Of a stretch of 20,867 nucleotides of DNA, positions 9,063-15,826 are shown one piece after another; positions within the stretch are counted from its first letter, which is position 1, and the number at the start of each line of letters is the position of its first letter. Under the pieces are notes generated by a model. It was not told the origin of the DNA, did no database searches, and saw nothing but the letters and a program-made list of their open reading frames with translations. Made by a program: the position numbers and the translations under genes. The stretch comes from Planctomycetota bacterium. Lineage in GTDB: Bacteria > Planctomycetota > UBA1135 > GCA-002686595. The stretch spans positions 1-20,867 of the forward strand of contig JADJQU010000012.1 of assembly GCA_016712565.1 (NCBI GenBank), in the 5' to 3' direction.

Positions 9063-9410
9063 TCACATCCCGCCCACGAGCGCCTTGAACCTCCGCAGCG
9101 TCCGCGGCTCGATGCAGTAGCAGGTCCGCGGCCCGGAGACCTCCCCGCGAATCAGGCCGACGGCCTTGAGGACCTTCAAGTGCTGGGAAACCGTGGACTG
9201 GGCCAGGCCCAATTCCGTGACCATTTCACCGCACATGCAGCTCGCGCGACGGCTCAGGATGCCCAAGATCCGCACGCGCGCGGGGTGACCGAGCGCCTTG
9301 GCGAGCTGGGCCAGCTCGGCTTCCGCCCGCGGCCCCTCCACGGGCCGCGTGTCCGGCCTCTGGTTCGCCGGCGGACAGCAGCCTCCGCCTTCCGGGCCTG
9401 CCTGCTTCAT
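9063..9410 (-). CDS. arsR: ArsR-type metalloid-responsive repressor
   Basis: An intact 115-residue winged-helix repressor of the ArsR/SmtB family. The helix-turn-helix core is LAQLAKALGHPARVRILGIL followed by the recognition region LAQSTVSQHLKVLKAVGLI and a wing (RGEVSGPRT). Three cysteine clusters are visible: Cys11-Cys12 (GGGCCPP), Cys58-Cys60 (SCMCGEM, at the start of the DNA-binding helices as in classical ArsR) and Cys97-Cys99 (TCYCIE, after the wing). Any pair could bind As(III) or Sb(III) and release DNA. The gene heads the operon, 88 bases before acr3. The start at 9410 is chosen over the longer frame (9482) because it matches a promoter and operator that would otherwise lie inside the gene. 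Confidence 0.92.
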   Translation of the reverse strand: MKQAGPEGGGCCPPANQRPDTRPVEGPRAEAELAQLAKALGHPARVRILGILSRRASCMCGEMVTELGLAQSTVSQHLKVLKAVGLIRGEVSGPRTCYCIEPRTLRRFKALVGGM

Positions 9411-9415
9411 CGTCA
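9400..9415 (-). repeat. 16-bp repeat at the arsR start (copy 1)
   Basis: TGACGATGAAGCAGGC, read on the minus strand, is identical to 9017-9032. With ATCGT four bases upstream in both places, the match extends to 21 of 25 bases. Confidence 0.7.
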
Positions 9416-9448
9416 GATTACGATAGCGTGGCGAGGGATTGGTTCCAA
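9409..9448 (-). promoter_or_regulatory. Candidate arsR promoter with overlapping operator A
   Basis: On the minus strand, TTGGAA (9443-9448) and TATCGT (9420-9425) are separated by exactly 17 bases; each matches 4 of 6 sigma-70 consensus positions. The inverted repeat ATCGT-N6-ACGAT (9409-9424) overlaps the -10 element and the arsR start codon, the expected place for autorepression. The leader would be very short. Confidence 0.4.
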
Positions 9449-9490
9449 GCCCTGCGCGCGGAGGCCGGTGCCTGCGGACCACGGCGCAGG

Positions 9491-9539
9491 CCTCGGGGCC
9501 GGGGAAGCCGGCAGGAGCCGGCCTCGACCCGGCCCCAGG
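9491..9539 (-). terminator. Nested GC-rich hairpin between WD40 gene and arsR
   Basis: GGGGCCGGG (9495-9503) pairs perfectly with CCCGGCCCC (9528-9536), extended by CCT/AGG across a one-base bulge. Inside it, GCCGGC (9507-9512) pairs with GCCGGC (9517-9522) around AGGA. It sits about 75 bases past the WD40 stop. There is no T-tract, so it could be a factor-dependent terminator or an RNA-stabilising element insulating the arsenic operon. Confidence 0.4.
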
Positions 9540-9611
9540 GGGCGAGACCTGGGCGGCGGCCCACGACCGAAAACCCCGGAGCCGGGTCGGTGACGCGGCC
9601 CGGGTACGGCC

Positions 9612-11620
9612 TCAGCGCGTGCGCAGCACGCGCACGGTCTGGTCCATGGGCAAGGCGAAGAGCGCGTCGCCTCGGCGCGACCAGCGCGTGAAGAAGACTC
9701 CTGCCGTGTGGGGCTGGCGCAGGAGGCCCTCACCCGACTGCGCGTCCCACAACTCGAGGTCGCCATTGCCGAGACCGGCCGCGATGCGCCGGCCGTCGGG
9801 GGCGAACGACAGGTGAAGCACGCTGCTCGACGCCTCCGGGAACGCACCGAGCGCCTTGCCCGAGTGTGCGTCCCAGCGCCGCACCTCGGCCCCCGGCGCT
9901 CAGGAGCACGTTCTCGAGCGGGTGGAAGGCCAGGGCGAGCGCACCGGGCCGATGGCCCTCGAGCGCGCCGCGAGCTTGTGGGTGCCGAGGTCCCACAGCC
10001 GCACGATGCCGTCGGAGTGCCCGGCGGCGAGCCGGGTCCCGGGCGGAAGTGCAGGTAGTCCACCTGCCCGGGCGCGTCCGCGAGCGCCGCCAGCGGCGCT
10101 CCGTCGGGAACGCTCCACAGGCACACGTCGCCGCCCGCGCCCGCGCCCGCGAGCAGGCGAGAGTCAGGCGAGAACGCCGTCGCGAGCACCTGACCTTCGT
10201 GGTCGGCGAGGACCTTCAACTCGGCCCGCGTCTCGGCGTCCCAAAGCACGATGCGTCCGTCGTTGCCGGTGGTGGAAAGGAAGCGTCCATCGGCGCTCCA
10301 GTCCACGCCGACTCCAGAGGTCCCGTGGCCGTCCCAGCGCGCGAGTTCCCGGCCGGTCTCGACCTCGACGATGCGGACGAAGCCGCCCCAGCCCGTGGTC
10401 GCGGCGCGCGAGCCGTCCGGTGAGAGCGCGAGCGAATAGGAAGTCGACGGACCGCGCCAGATCGAGCGCGCCGGCTCGAGGGCCTCCAGGTCCCAGGTGC
10501 GCACGCTGCCGTCCGCGGCGCCCGTGAAGAGGAGTTTCCCGCCCGGGTGCGCGGCGACGCTTTGCACGCTGCGGGTGTGCCCGGCGTACTCGCTGAGCAG
10601 CTTCCCGCTGGCCCGCTCCCACAGGCGCAGCGTCAGGTCCGCGCCGACGGTCGCGAGGCGCGCGCCGTCCGGCAGGTAGCAGAGGTCGTTCAGTTCCTTG
10701 ACGACTCCCGGCGCCGTGGTGTCGAGCGTGCAAAGCAGCGTTAGCGTGCGCGCGTCGTACAGGCGCGCGCGGCCGTCCGCGTAGGAGACCGCGAGCTCGT
10801 CTCCCGCGGGCCCGGGGGGCGCGAAGGCCAGGTCGCGCACGGCCTGGTAGTCGTCGTTCTTCGGCGCGAACAGGCGCCGCGCTTCCCCCCACCCGCCCAC
10901 GGTCCACAGGGCCACGTCGCCGTCCCAGGTGCCCGCCGCCAGCAGTGTTCCGTCGGCGTTGAAGTCGATGGCCGCGATCGGCTTGACGCCGTGCTCGAGG
11001 TGCTCGAGCCGCACCCCTTTCACGCTGTCCCACAGCTCGACGATGCCCCACACGCCCCGCTCCGGGGTGCGGTCCCAAGAGCACACCGCCAGGAGGTCGT
11101 CGGGCCCGAAGGCCAGCGCGCCGCCACGCCTTGCCCGGCCCGGCGAGAACCGCGAGCTCGCGCCCGCTCTCCACCTCGTACAGCCGGGTCTTGCCGTCCG
11201 AAGAGGCCACGGCGAGCCGCGCGCCGTCGGGTGAAAACTCGGGCGACCAGACGGCGGCCTTGGAAACACGAGCTCGTGGCGCGTCGCTCCGCTCTCCGCC
11301 TCCACGATGCGGGCCGAGCCGTCCCCGCAGGCCGTCGCGAGCCACTTGCCGTCCGGCGAAACGGCGAGGTCGGTGATCGTCGCGCTGTGCAGCGCGTGCA
11401 CGGCCGCGCTGCGCGAAGCGAGGTGGGCGATGTACTGGTGCTCGAAGCCGCGGTGCTGCGGCGGGCCTCCGCGAGCCAGCGCGCCACCTGGTCGGTCTCG
11501 TGCAGCCGCAAGGAAGTCTCCCGCGGCGCGCATCGCCGCGCAGTACAGCCGCCATTCCAGGCTGCGAGCCGGCGACTCCTGGGGCAGGGCCAGACAGAGC
11601 GCGAGGGCGAGGGCCCGCAT
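9612..11620 (-). CDS. Exported WD40 protein, about 14 WD motifs, frameshifted
   Basis: ATG at 11620 overlaps the stop of the upstream gene (TGATG). The N-terminus MRALALALCLALPQESPARS looks like a short signal peptide, so I infer periplasmic or envelope location. After a helical stretch (LEWRLYCAAMRAAGDFLAA) WD repeats run to the C-terminus. Strand-closing motifs in order include RIVEAES, RLYEVES, ELWDSVK, ALWTVGG, RLYDART, RLWERAS, RTWDLEA, RIVEVET, VLWDAET, CLWSVPD, RLWDLGT, RRWDAHS, ELWDAQS and a final RVLRTR. That is about fourteen blades, enough for two seven-bladed propellers. WD propellers are protein-binding platforms; no enzyme domain is visible. Most of the middle (about 10060-11110) is one clean frame; shifts occur near 11500, 11260, 11125, 10040, 9960 and 9890. 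It belongs to the TetR-SRPBCC operon. Confidence 0.85.
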
Positions 11621-12242
11621 CACGCACCCTCCAGGTGGCGCTTGAGGGCCTCGAGCGCGGCCCCCAACCGGAGCGCAGCTCATCCGCCTCGCGCCGGGTC
11701 GCGATGCGCGTGTGGTTGAGCGTAATGCCGGTCTTGCCCTGCTCCCTTGTCCGCGAAGAGCACTTCGACCTGGCTCCCCAGAGCGCGCGTGGCGTGCTCC
11801 CAGGCGAGGGCAGGTCCTTGTCGGCGCGAATGCGCGTGAAGCGCAGGCGATCGCCGTCGCCGTTGGTGAGCGCTCCGCCCTCGGCGAAGCTCACCCGCGT
11901 GCCCGCGCCGAGCCAGCGGTCGAGGTCGGCCTGGCTGCCGAACGACGCGAAGACCCGCCCCAGGGGCGCGGCGACGGACTTCGTGGAGCAGATCGAGTAG
12001 CCCGTGGGCCTGCCGTCCTTCTCCTTCTGCCCCTTGGCGCGCTCGTACTCGACCACGATCGTCGTCGCCCACCAGGCGTCCTTGCCGACCTGTTCCAGCA
12101 CGAGGTTGGAGAGCTCGCGCCGGCCCTTGGCGAGTCCGCCGGCCTGGTCGAGCGCGGCGAACCACTGGGCCAAGGTCTTGCCGGTTTTCTCCTTCGCGGA
12201 GGCGTCGTGGATCTCGGGGCTCGCTTGCGCTTCGATCTTCAT
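11620..12242 (-). CDS. SRPBCC (AHSA1-like) protein with DUF4287-like N-terminus
   Basis: ATG at 12242 overlaps the tetR stop by four bases; TGA at 11620-11622 overlaps the WD40 start. The N-terminal third (EKTGKTLAQWFAALDQAGG) matches the TGKT-x-x-x-W signature I associate with DUF4287-like helical modules, followed by WWATTIVVEYERAKGQ. A START/SRPBCC-like part then begins with YSICSTKSVAAPLGRVFASF and continues through RWLGAGTRVSF and RLRFTRIRADKDL. It ends with ITLNHTRIATRREADELRSG and, after a shift, AALEALKRHLEGA. This two-part protein of about 200 residues is widespread and uncharacterised; the SRPBCC fold usually binds hydrophobic ligands. Frame changes are needed near 11815, 11750 and 11665. 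Confidence 0.75.
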
Positions 12243-12863
12243 GCGTGTTTCCGGTTGGGCTGGGACAGGGACCGCCCCTCGGCCAGCAGGCGTTCGACGT
12301 AGTCGCGCAGTTGCACGATGGCCGCGTCGTAGGCTTCGAAGTTGCGGTAGGTGCGCGCGAGCATCACGGCGCCCTCCATGGTGGTCAGCACGAACACGGC
12401 CATGCGCCGCGGGTCGGTGTGCGGAGGCAGCCGGTCCTTGAGGCGCCGAAGCACTCCTCGATCGCCTCCAGCCAGCCGTCGAAGTTTTGCGCCAGCAGAG
12501 CCCGCGCCTGGGGATGGGTCTCGCCGACCTCGAGGACCAGGTTCCCGATCGGACAGCCGTGCCGGAACTCGGTCATCTCCAGCATCGAGCGGTAGCCCGC
12601 CATCAGACCGAAGACGCGCTCGATCGGATCCGGGTGCCGCTCCCAGATCGCCGCCAGCACCTCGGGGTAGAGCAGCTCCTTGCGCTTCTCCAGCGTGGCG
12701 TGCAGCAGGTCCTGCTTGGTGGGGAAGAAGTAGTACAGGGACCCCGGCAGCACCCCGCCTTGCGCGCGATCTGCGCCAGCCCGGTGTTGCCGTAGCCTTG
12801 GAAAACGAACAGCTCCATGGCGGCTTCGATGAGCTTTTCGCGGGTGTCAGTTCGGGTGGTCAT
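12239..12863 (-). CDS. TetR/AcrR-family repressor heading the SRPBCC-WD40 operon
   Basis: The start MTTRTDTREKLIEAAMELF is at 12863. The helix-turn-helix reads YGNTGLAQIARKAG, then, after a one-base shift near 12750, LPGSLYYFFPTKQDLLHATL. The ligand domain contains FRHGCPIGNLVLEVGETHP, the GCPIGNL motif of the LmrA/YxaF-like TetR C-terminal group. After a second shift near 12450 come RRMAVFVLTTMEGAVMLART and YVERLLAEGRSLSQPNRKHA. Length is about 207 residues, normal for the family. It is likely an autorepressor responding to a small molecule and controlling the two overlapping downstream genes. The palindrome at 12906-12921 is the best operator candidate. Confidence 0.85.
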
Positions 12864-12905
12864 GGGCGGAGAGGGGCCGGGGCGGCGGGGCGTGGCGGCT
12901 TCGGT

Positions 12906-12921
12906 AGGTGGGCAGCCACCT
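12906..12921. promoter_or_regulatory. Candidate TetR operator palindrome
   Basis: AGGTGG-GCAG-CCACCT, a perfect 6-bp inverted repeat, 43 bases upstream of the tetR start. Size and position fit an autoregulatory TetR site; a simple hairpin is the alternative. Confidence 0.3.
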
Positions 12922-12996
12922 GAGATCGGACCCTGCCGACGTCCCCCCGCCAATCCCCCCCCTACCGTGCCCGGATGGCCCTGCGCGGCCCCGTCG

Positions 12997-13028
12997 CCGG
13001 GTGGAGGCCGCCTAAGGTGGGGTCGCAC
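12997..13028 (+). repeat. 32-bp direct repeat, left copy
   Basis: A 32-base sequence starting CCGGGTGGAGGCCGCCT and ending GGTGGGGTCGCAC recurs at 14671-14702 with one mismatch (A here, G there, at position 18). Upstream flanks share only weak similarity; downstream flanks differ. It lies between the tetR operon and the lower-GC island. The remaining bases of 12864-13159 hold nothing recognised. Confidence 0.8.
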
Positions 13029-13159
13029 AAGGGCGCCTGTCAGTGCTCTCCGCGCACCGCATGAACTCGCATCTGCCTCGGCCCGCCCCACTCAACGGCC
13101 GAGGCATCTCGCGGTCCGCGGCCTGGCTTGGGGCCATGGCCCTGTGCGAGGATTGGCGA

Positions 13160-13773
13160 TCACTTCAGCCTGGGCGCTTCCAAGGTACGAATTCTTCGTC
13201 TCAGCCAATCCAGCTCTCGGTGAATATCCTTGAGTTCGGGAACAGTGGCCGGATTCACGGACGCCACCTCGAACTTCATCTGGCCGTCAAAACCGGGAGA
13301 GGACCACCACTGGGACAGCCTAATGCTGCCATCGGGGAACGTACTCGGGATGAAGGGGCCTTCTCCCGTAGCGGAGAAGGTCGTCTCCACCTGTCCTCGT
13401 GCGCGCATTTCCGCGAAGATCTCCTCAGCCACCAATCTGCACGTTTCGGTTAGACTGGCCGCAGAGTTCTTCAATTGGGCCAAATCAACGCCTTCGTACT
13501 TTTGTTCCAGGGTCGGCTGCGGCAAAACCTCGCGGCTGCCTGGGTCCTCATTCGGTGGCACGACCACCTTAGGGCTGGCTGGTGAATCGGGTTCAGCACC
13601 ATGCAGTCTTGGCGGGCGGCTAGGATCGTCCTCAAGACGACGGATCGATTCATCGGACAACGAGCCGTCGGCACTGGAGGGCTAGCGCTTGGGTGGCCGT
13701 CTGGGCGCAGGACGTACAGTGCAAGCCCTGCAACACCCGCGAGCAGCAACAGCGCTAGCCCTCGCCGATCCAT
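13160..13773 (-). CDS. Membrane-anchored protein of unknown function, one frameshift
   Basis: ATG at 13773 follows the upstream stop codon by two bases, so it is probably translationally coupled; no separate ribosome binding site is seen. The N-terminus MDRRGLALLLLAGVAGLALY is one hydrophobic span with positive residues before it, consistent with a signal anchor. A Pro/Ser/Asp-rich linker follows (PASPKVVVPPNEDPGSREV). The C-terminal part has TLEQKYEGVDLAQLKNSAAS, CRLVAEEIFAEMRARGQVE, PDGSIRLSQWWSSPGFDG and a helical tail LKDIHRELDWLRRRIRTLE. No family is recognised. One frame change near 13680 joins the anchor to the body. GC content is clearly lower than in flanking genes (33 of 60 bases in 13201-13260), suggesting acquisition together with its neighbour. 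Confidence 0.55.
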
Positions 13774-13775
13774 CG

Positions 13776-14141
13776 CTACATGCACGCTGAGCACGTCAGG
13801 TGGAGCTTGACGTAGATGGCCGAGGGGTCACCAGGACATCTCTTCGAGACGTCAACGCTGTCATCGCAGTCCAGTACCGCATCCCCTGATGTCTGTGGGG
13901 AATTGCAGTTCGCTCCGGTACAGAAGATGTTGATGTGCCAGTGCAACGTGCATCCCGTACCGCACGGAAACCCGGGAGTCGGATCGATGTAGCCCTGCGC
14001 GCTGCAGGGGACGTTACCGCAATCGCAGTTGTAGACAGTCGGAACGCACCCGCCGACGCACTGGAGTGAGTCCCCTTGTACTACCGGCGCGCTAGCGGGG
14101 GAGGGGGCGAGCAAGACAGCCAACGCCAGAAATTTGATCAG
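13776..14141 (-). CDS. Secreted cysteine-rich protein, probable CTG start
   Basis: In this frame the only strong initiation site is a CTG at 14141 with AGGAG (14150-14154) eight bases upstream. It starts LIKFLALAVLLAPSPASA, a textbook signal peptide with an A-x-A cleavage site. An ATG at 14261 would add 40 residues and bury the signal peptide. The mature part of about 100 residues contains 13 cysteines (CVGGC, NCDCGNVPC, PCGTGC, FCTGANC, DCDD, RCPGD, TCSACM), consistent with a disulfide-rich extracytoplasmic protein. No family is recognised. It is the first gene of a two-gene unit with the membrane-anchored protein. A TATGAT -10-like hexamer lies at 14193-14198, though no good -35 is seen. 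Low GC sets it apart from its surroundings. The frame is intact. Confidence 0.55.
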   Translation of the reverse strand: MIKFLALAVLLAPSPASAPVVQGDSLQCVGGCVPTVYNCDCGNVPCSAQGYIDPTPGFPCGTGCTLHWHINIFCTGANCNSPQTSGDAVLDCDDSVDVSKRCPGDPSAIYVKLHLTCSACM

Positions 14142-14422
14142 CTGACAATCTCCTGTCGAAAATGGAGTCACGAAAGTGTCACCACCGACAAGATCATAGC
14201 ATCCTGGACTGCGAGGTAACGGAAGAGGTTTCGCCTGCGAGTGGATTGCCTTGCAATGCATTACACCGTCATGAGTTACGACAGGGGGCGGCGATGTTTG
14301 CGCCGAGCGGGACTACGGCCTGGCCCATGTGGGCATCGGACGCCGGGAGGATGGCTCGTGTCGCCCGTCTTGCCAGCCTGCTGCGGCGGTGCGGCGTCGA
14401 ACCAGGGCCCCGGGGCCTCACC

Positions 14423-14648
14423 ATGAGACTGTGGCGGGTGATGGAAACCGAGGGCGGACGCGCCCCGGCTGGCCGCCGTCGTGGCGTGCCTGGATGCGAG
14501 CATCAAGTGGGTGCGAATGCGGCGCACGTCGGCTACGCGCTCCAGCCTCGAGCCCGTGCGCGATTCGTGCGCGCGGCTCGGCGATCCCGCCCAGAACCTC
14601 CTCGTCGTGCATGTGGCGGGCAGCAAGGGCAAGGGCTTCACCTCGTTG
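14423..14648 (+). pseudogene. folC: folC 5' fragment (folylpolyglutamate synthase)
   Basis: The frame around 14481-14648 reads WVRMRRTSATRSSLEPVRDS, CARLGDPAQNLLVVHVAG and SKGKGFTSL. The ATP-binding loop VAGSKGKG is characteristic of FolC/Mur-type ligases (usual form GTKGKGS or GSKGKGS), and the residues before it match FolC N-termini. An upstream ATG (14423) in another frame reads MRLWRVMET and would join after one shift. Recognisable FolC sequence stops at TSL, immediately before the 18-bp palindrome. The remaining 300 or more residues, including the Mur-ligase central domain, are absent. It is therefore a remnant beside the repeat, not a working enzyme. Confidence 0.6.
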
Positions 14649-14649
14649 T

Positions 14650-14667
14650 CACGTGCCGCGGCACGTG
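14650..14667. repeat. 18-bp perfect palindrome at the folC break
   Basis: CACGTGCCGCGGCACGTG is identical to its reverse complement. It begins directly after the last recognisable folC codon and ends three bases before the right copy of the 32-bp repeat. It could be a protein-binding site or the foot of a mobile or recombining repeat. Confidence 0.7.
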
Positions 14668-14670
14668 GCC

Positions 14671-14702
14671 CCGGGTGGAGGCCGCCTGAGGTGGGGTCGC
14701 AC
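14671..14702 (+). repeat. 32-bp direct repeat, right copy
   Basis: Matches 12997-13028 at 31 of 32 positions in the same orientation, 1.67 kb apart, and brackets the lower-GC gene pair and the folC remnant. Bases 14703-14805 contain nothing recognised. Confidence 0.8.
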
Positions 14703-14805
14703 GCTTCCTCCACGGACGGGAGACACCTGGTTCCCCTACCTGCGGGGGAGCGTCCGCGCGCTTCGAGAGGGGGGCGGCGGCGTCAGAGATCCTGGAGGAC
14801 CGGGC

Positions 14806-15627
14806 TCAGGCGGCCACCGATACCCGCAGGAAGGTCGCGGGATGTGGGTGGCGCCGGGGCTGGGGCTGCGGTTCTCCGCCTCGAACAGTTCCTCGAGCGC
14901 CGCCCGAGCTCCGCGGCCCGACCGGTCTTCGCCGCGGCCTCGAAGGCGTTCATTGTGGGCCCGTAGAACTCCCGGAAGAGGGCGACGAACTGCGCCGGGG
15001 GCCGCGGGTACGAGAACGTGTAGGTCTCCCGGGCGAACGAGATCCTCCCGCGCGCCACGCCCGCGGCCGCGAAGCGCTCGACCACGTGCTCCTCCACGCC
15101 CCAGGTCATCGGGCTGACGAATCCCTCCGGCGGCGGAGGCGAGTAGGCGGAGCAGGTCTTCAGGATCTGGGCCACGAGAGTCGGGTCGTTGGGGATCCAG
15201 TTTCCCATCACGATCCGACCACCGGGCTTGGTCACGCGCACCATCTCCTTGGCCACGTCGAACGGCTTCGGCGCGAACATCGCGCCGAAGATGCTGACGA
15301 CGAGGTCGAAGCTCTGGTCGGCGAGCCCCCGCAGGTTGCCGGCATCCCCGCCTGGAAGGTGCAGTTCGCGAGCCCGCTCTCCTGGGCGCGCCGCCTGCCG
15401 GCCTCGACCAGATTTCTCGCGATGTCGACCCCGAGCACATCGGCCCCGAGCCGCGCGGCGGGCAAGGCGGTCGTCCCGTCGCCGCAGCCCAGGTCGAGGA
15501 CCCTGGTGCCGGGCGCGATGCCGAGGCTCTTCGCGAGCGCCTCGCCGCTGGAGCGCATGCTCGCCGCGATGCGGGTGAAGTCGCCCTTCTCCCAAAGGGC
15601 CTGGTTCGGATTCGTGGTGGTGTTCAT
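14806..15627 (-). CDS. Class I SAM-dependent methyltransferase, frameshifted
   Basis: The start is at 15627 (MNTTTNPNQALWEKGDFTRI). Motif I is RVLDLGCGDGTTALPAARLG (about residues 42-61), followed by the acidic-end motif ADVLGVDIARNLVEAG. After one shift near 15345 come LRGLADQSFDLVVSIFGAMF (motif IV region), FDVAKEMVRVTKPGGRIVMG (motif VI), NWIPNDPTLVAQILKTCSAY and PEGFVSPMTWGVEEHVVERF. The tail LEELFEAENRSPSPGATHIP reaches ATFLRVSVAA and a TGA at 14806-14808 after two more shifts. Length is about 273 residues, normal for UbiE-like small-molecule methyltransferases. The substrate is unknown. It is divergent from an intact tetR, which probably controls it. Confidence 0.88.
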
Positions 15628-15703
15628 GGGGCGCTGGGCAGGGGATCGAGGTGGGTCGGGTACGTGGAGCACGGGGTCGACGTGGGAGGCCAGCGGAAGC
15701 CTG

Positions 15704-15767
15704 TTTCAGAACGACTGATCCGTAACTGCCGGATCCTAGGCAGGGCCGAACGGAATTCCAGAACGAC
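15704..15767. promoter_or_regulatory. Divergent control region: paired 12-mers and an inverted repeat
   Basis: TTTCAGAACGAC (15704-15715) and TTCCAGAACGAC (15756-15767) match at 11 of 12 bases, 52 bp apart, close to five helical turns. Between them GATCCG (15717-15722) and CGGATC (15730-15735) form a perfect inverted repeat with a 7-base spacer. These are candidate operators for the TetR protein in the 199-bp gap between the divergent methyltransferase and tetR genes. Confidence 0.35.
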
Positions 15768-15826
15768 GGGTGGCAAATTCGCCGGACCCGTCCTAAACTG
15801 TTGCCAGCAAGGAACCTAGAGACCCG

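Noticed and set aside
13776..14261. ATG at 14261 as the start of the cysteine-rich gene
   Set aside because: It would put 40 unrelated residues before a clean signal peptide and has no ribosome binding site; the CTG at 14141 has both.
12997..14702. Insertion sequence or integron cassette
   Set aside because: No transposase or integrase, no terminal inverted repeats and no recombination core were found; only the direct repeats and the palindrome are supported.
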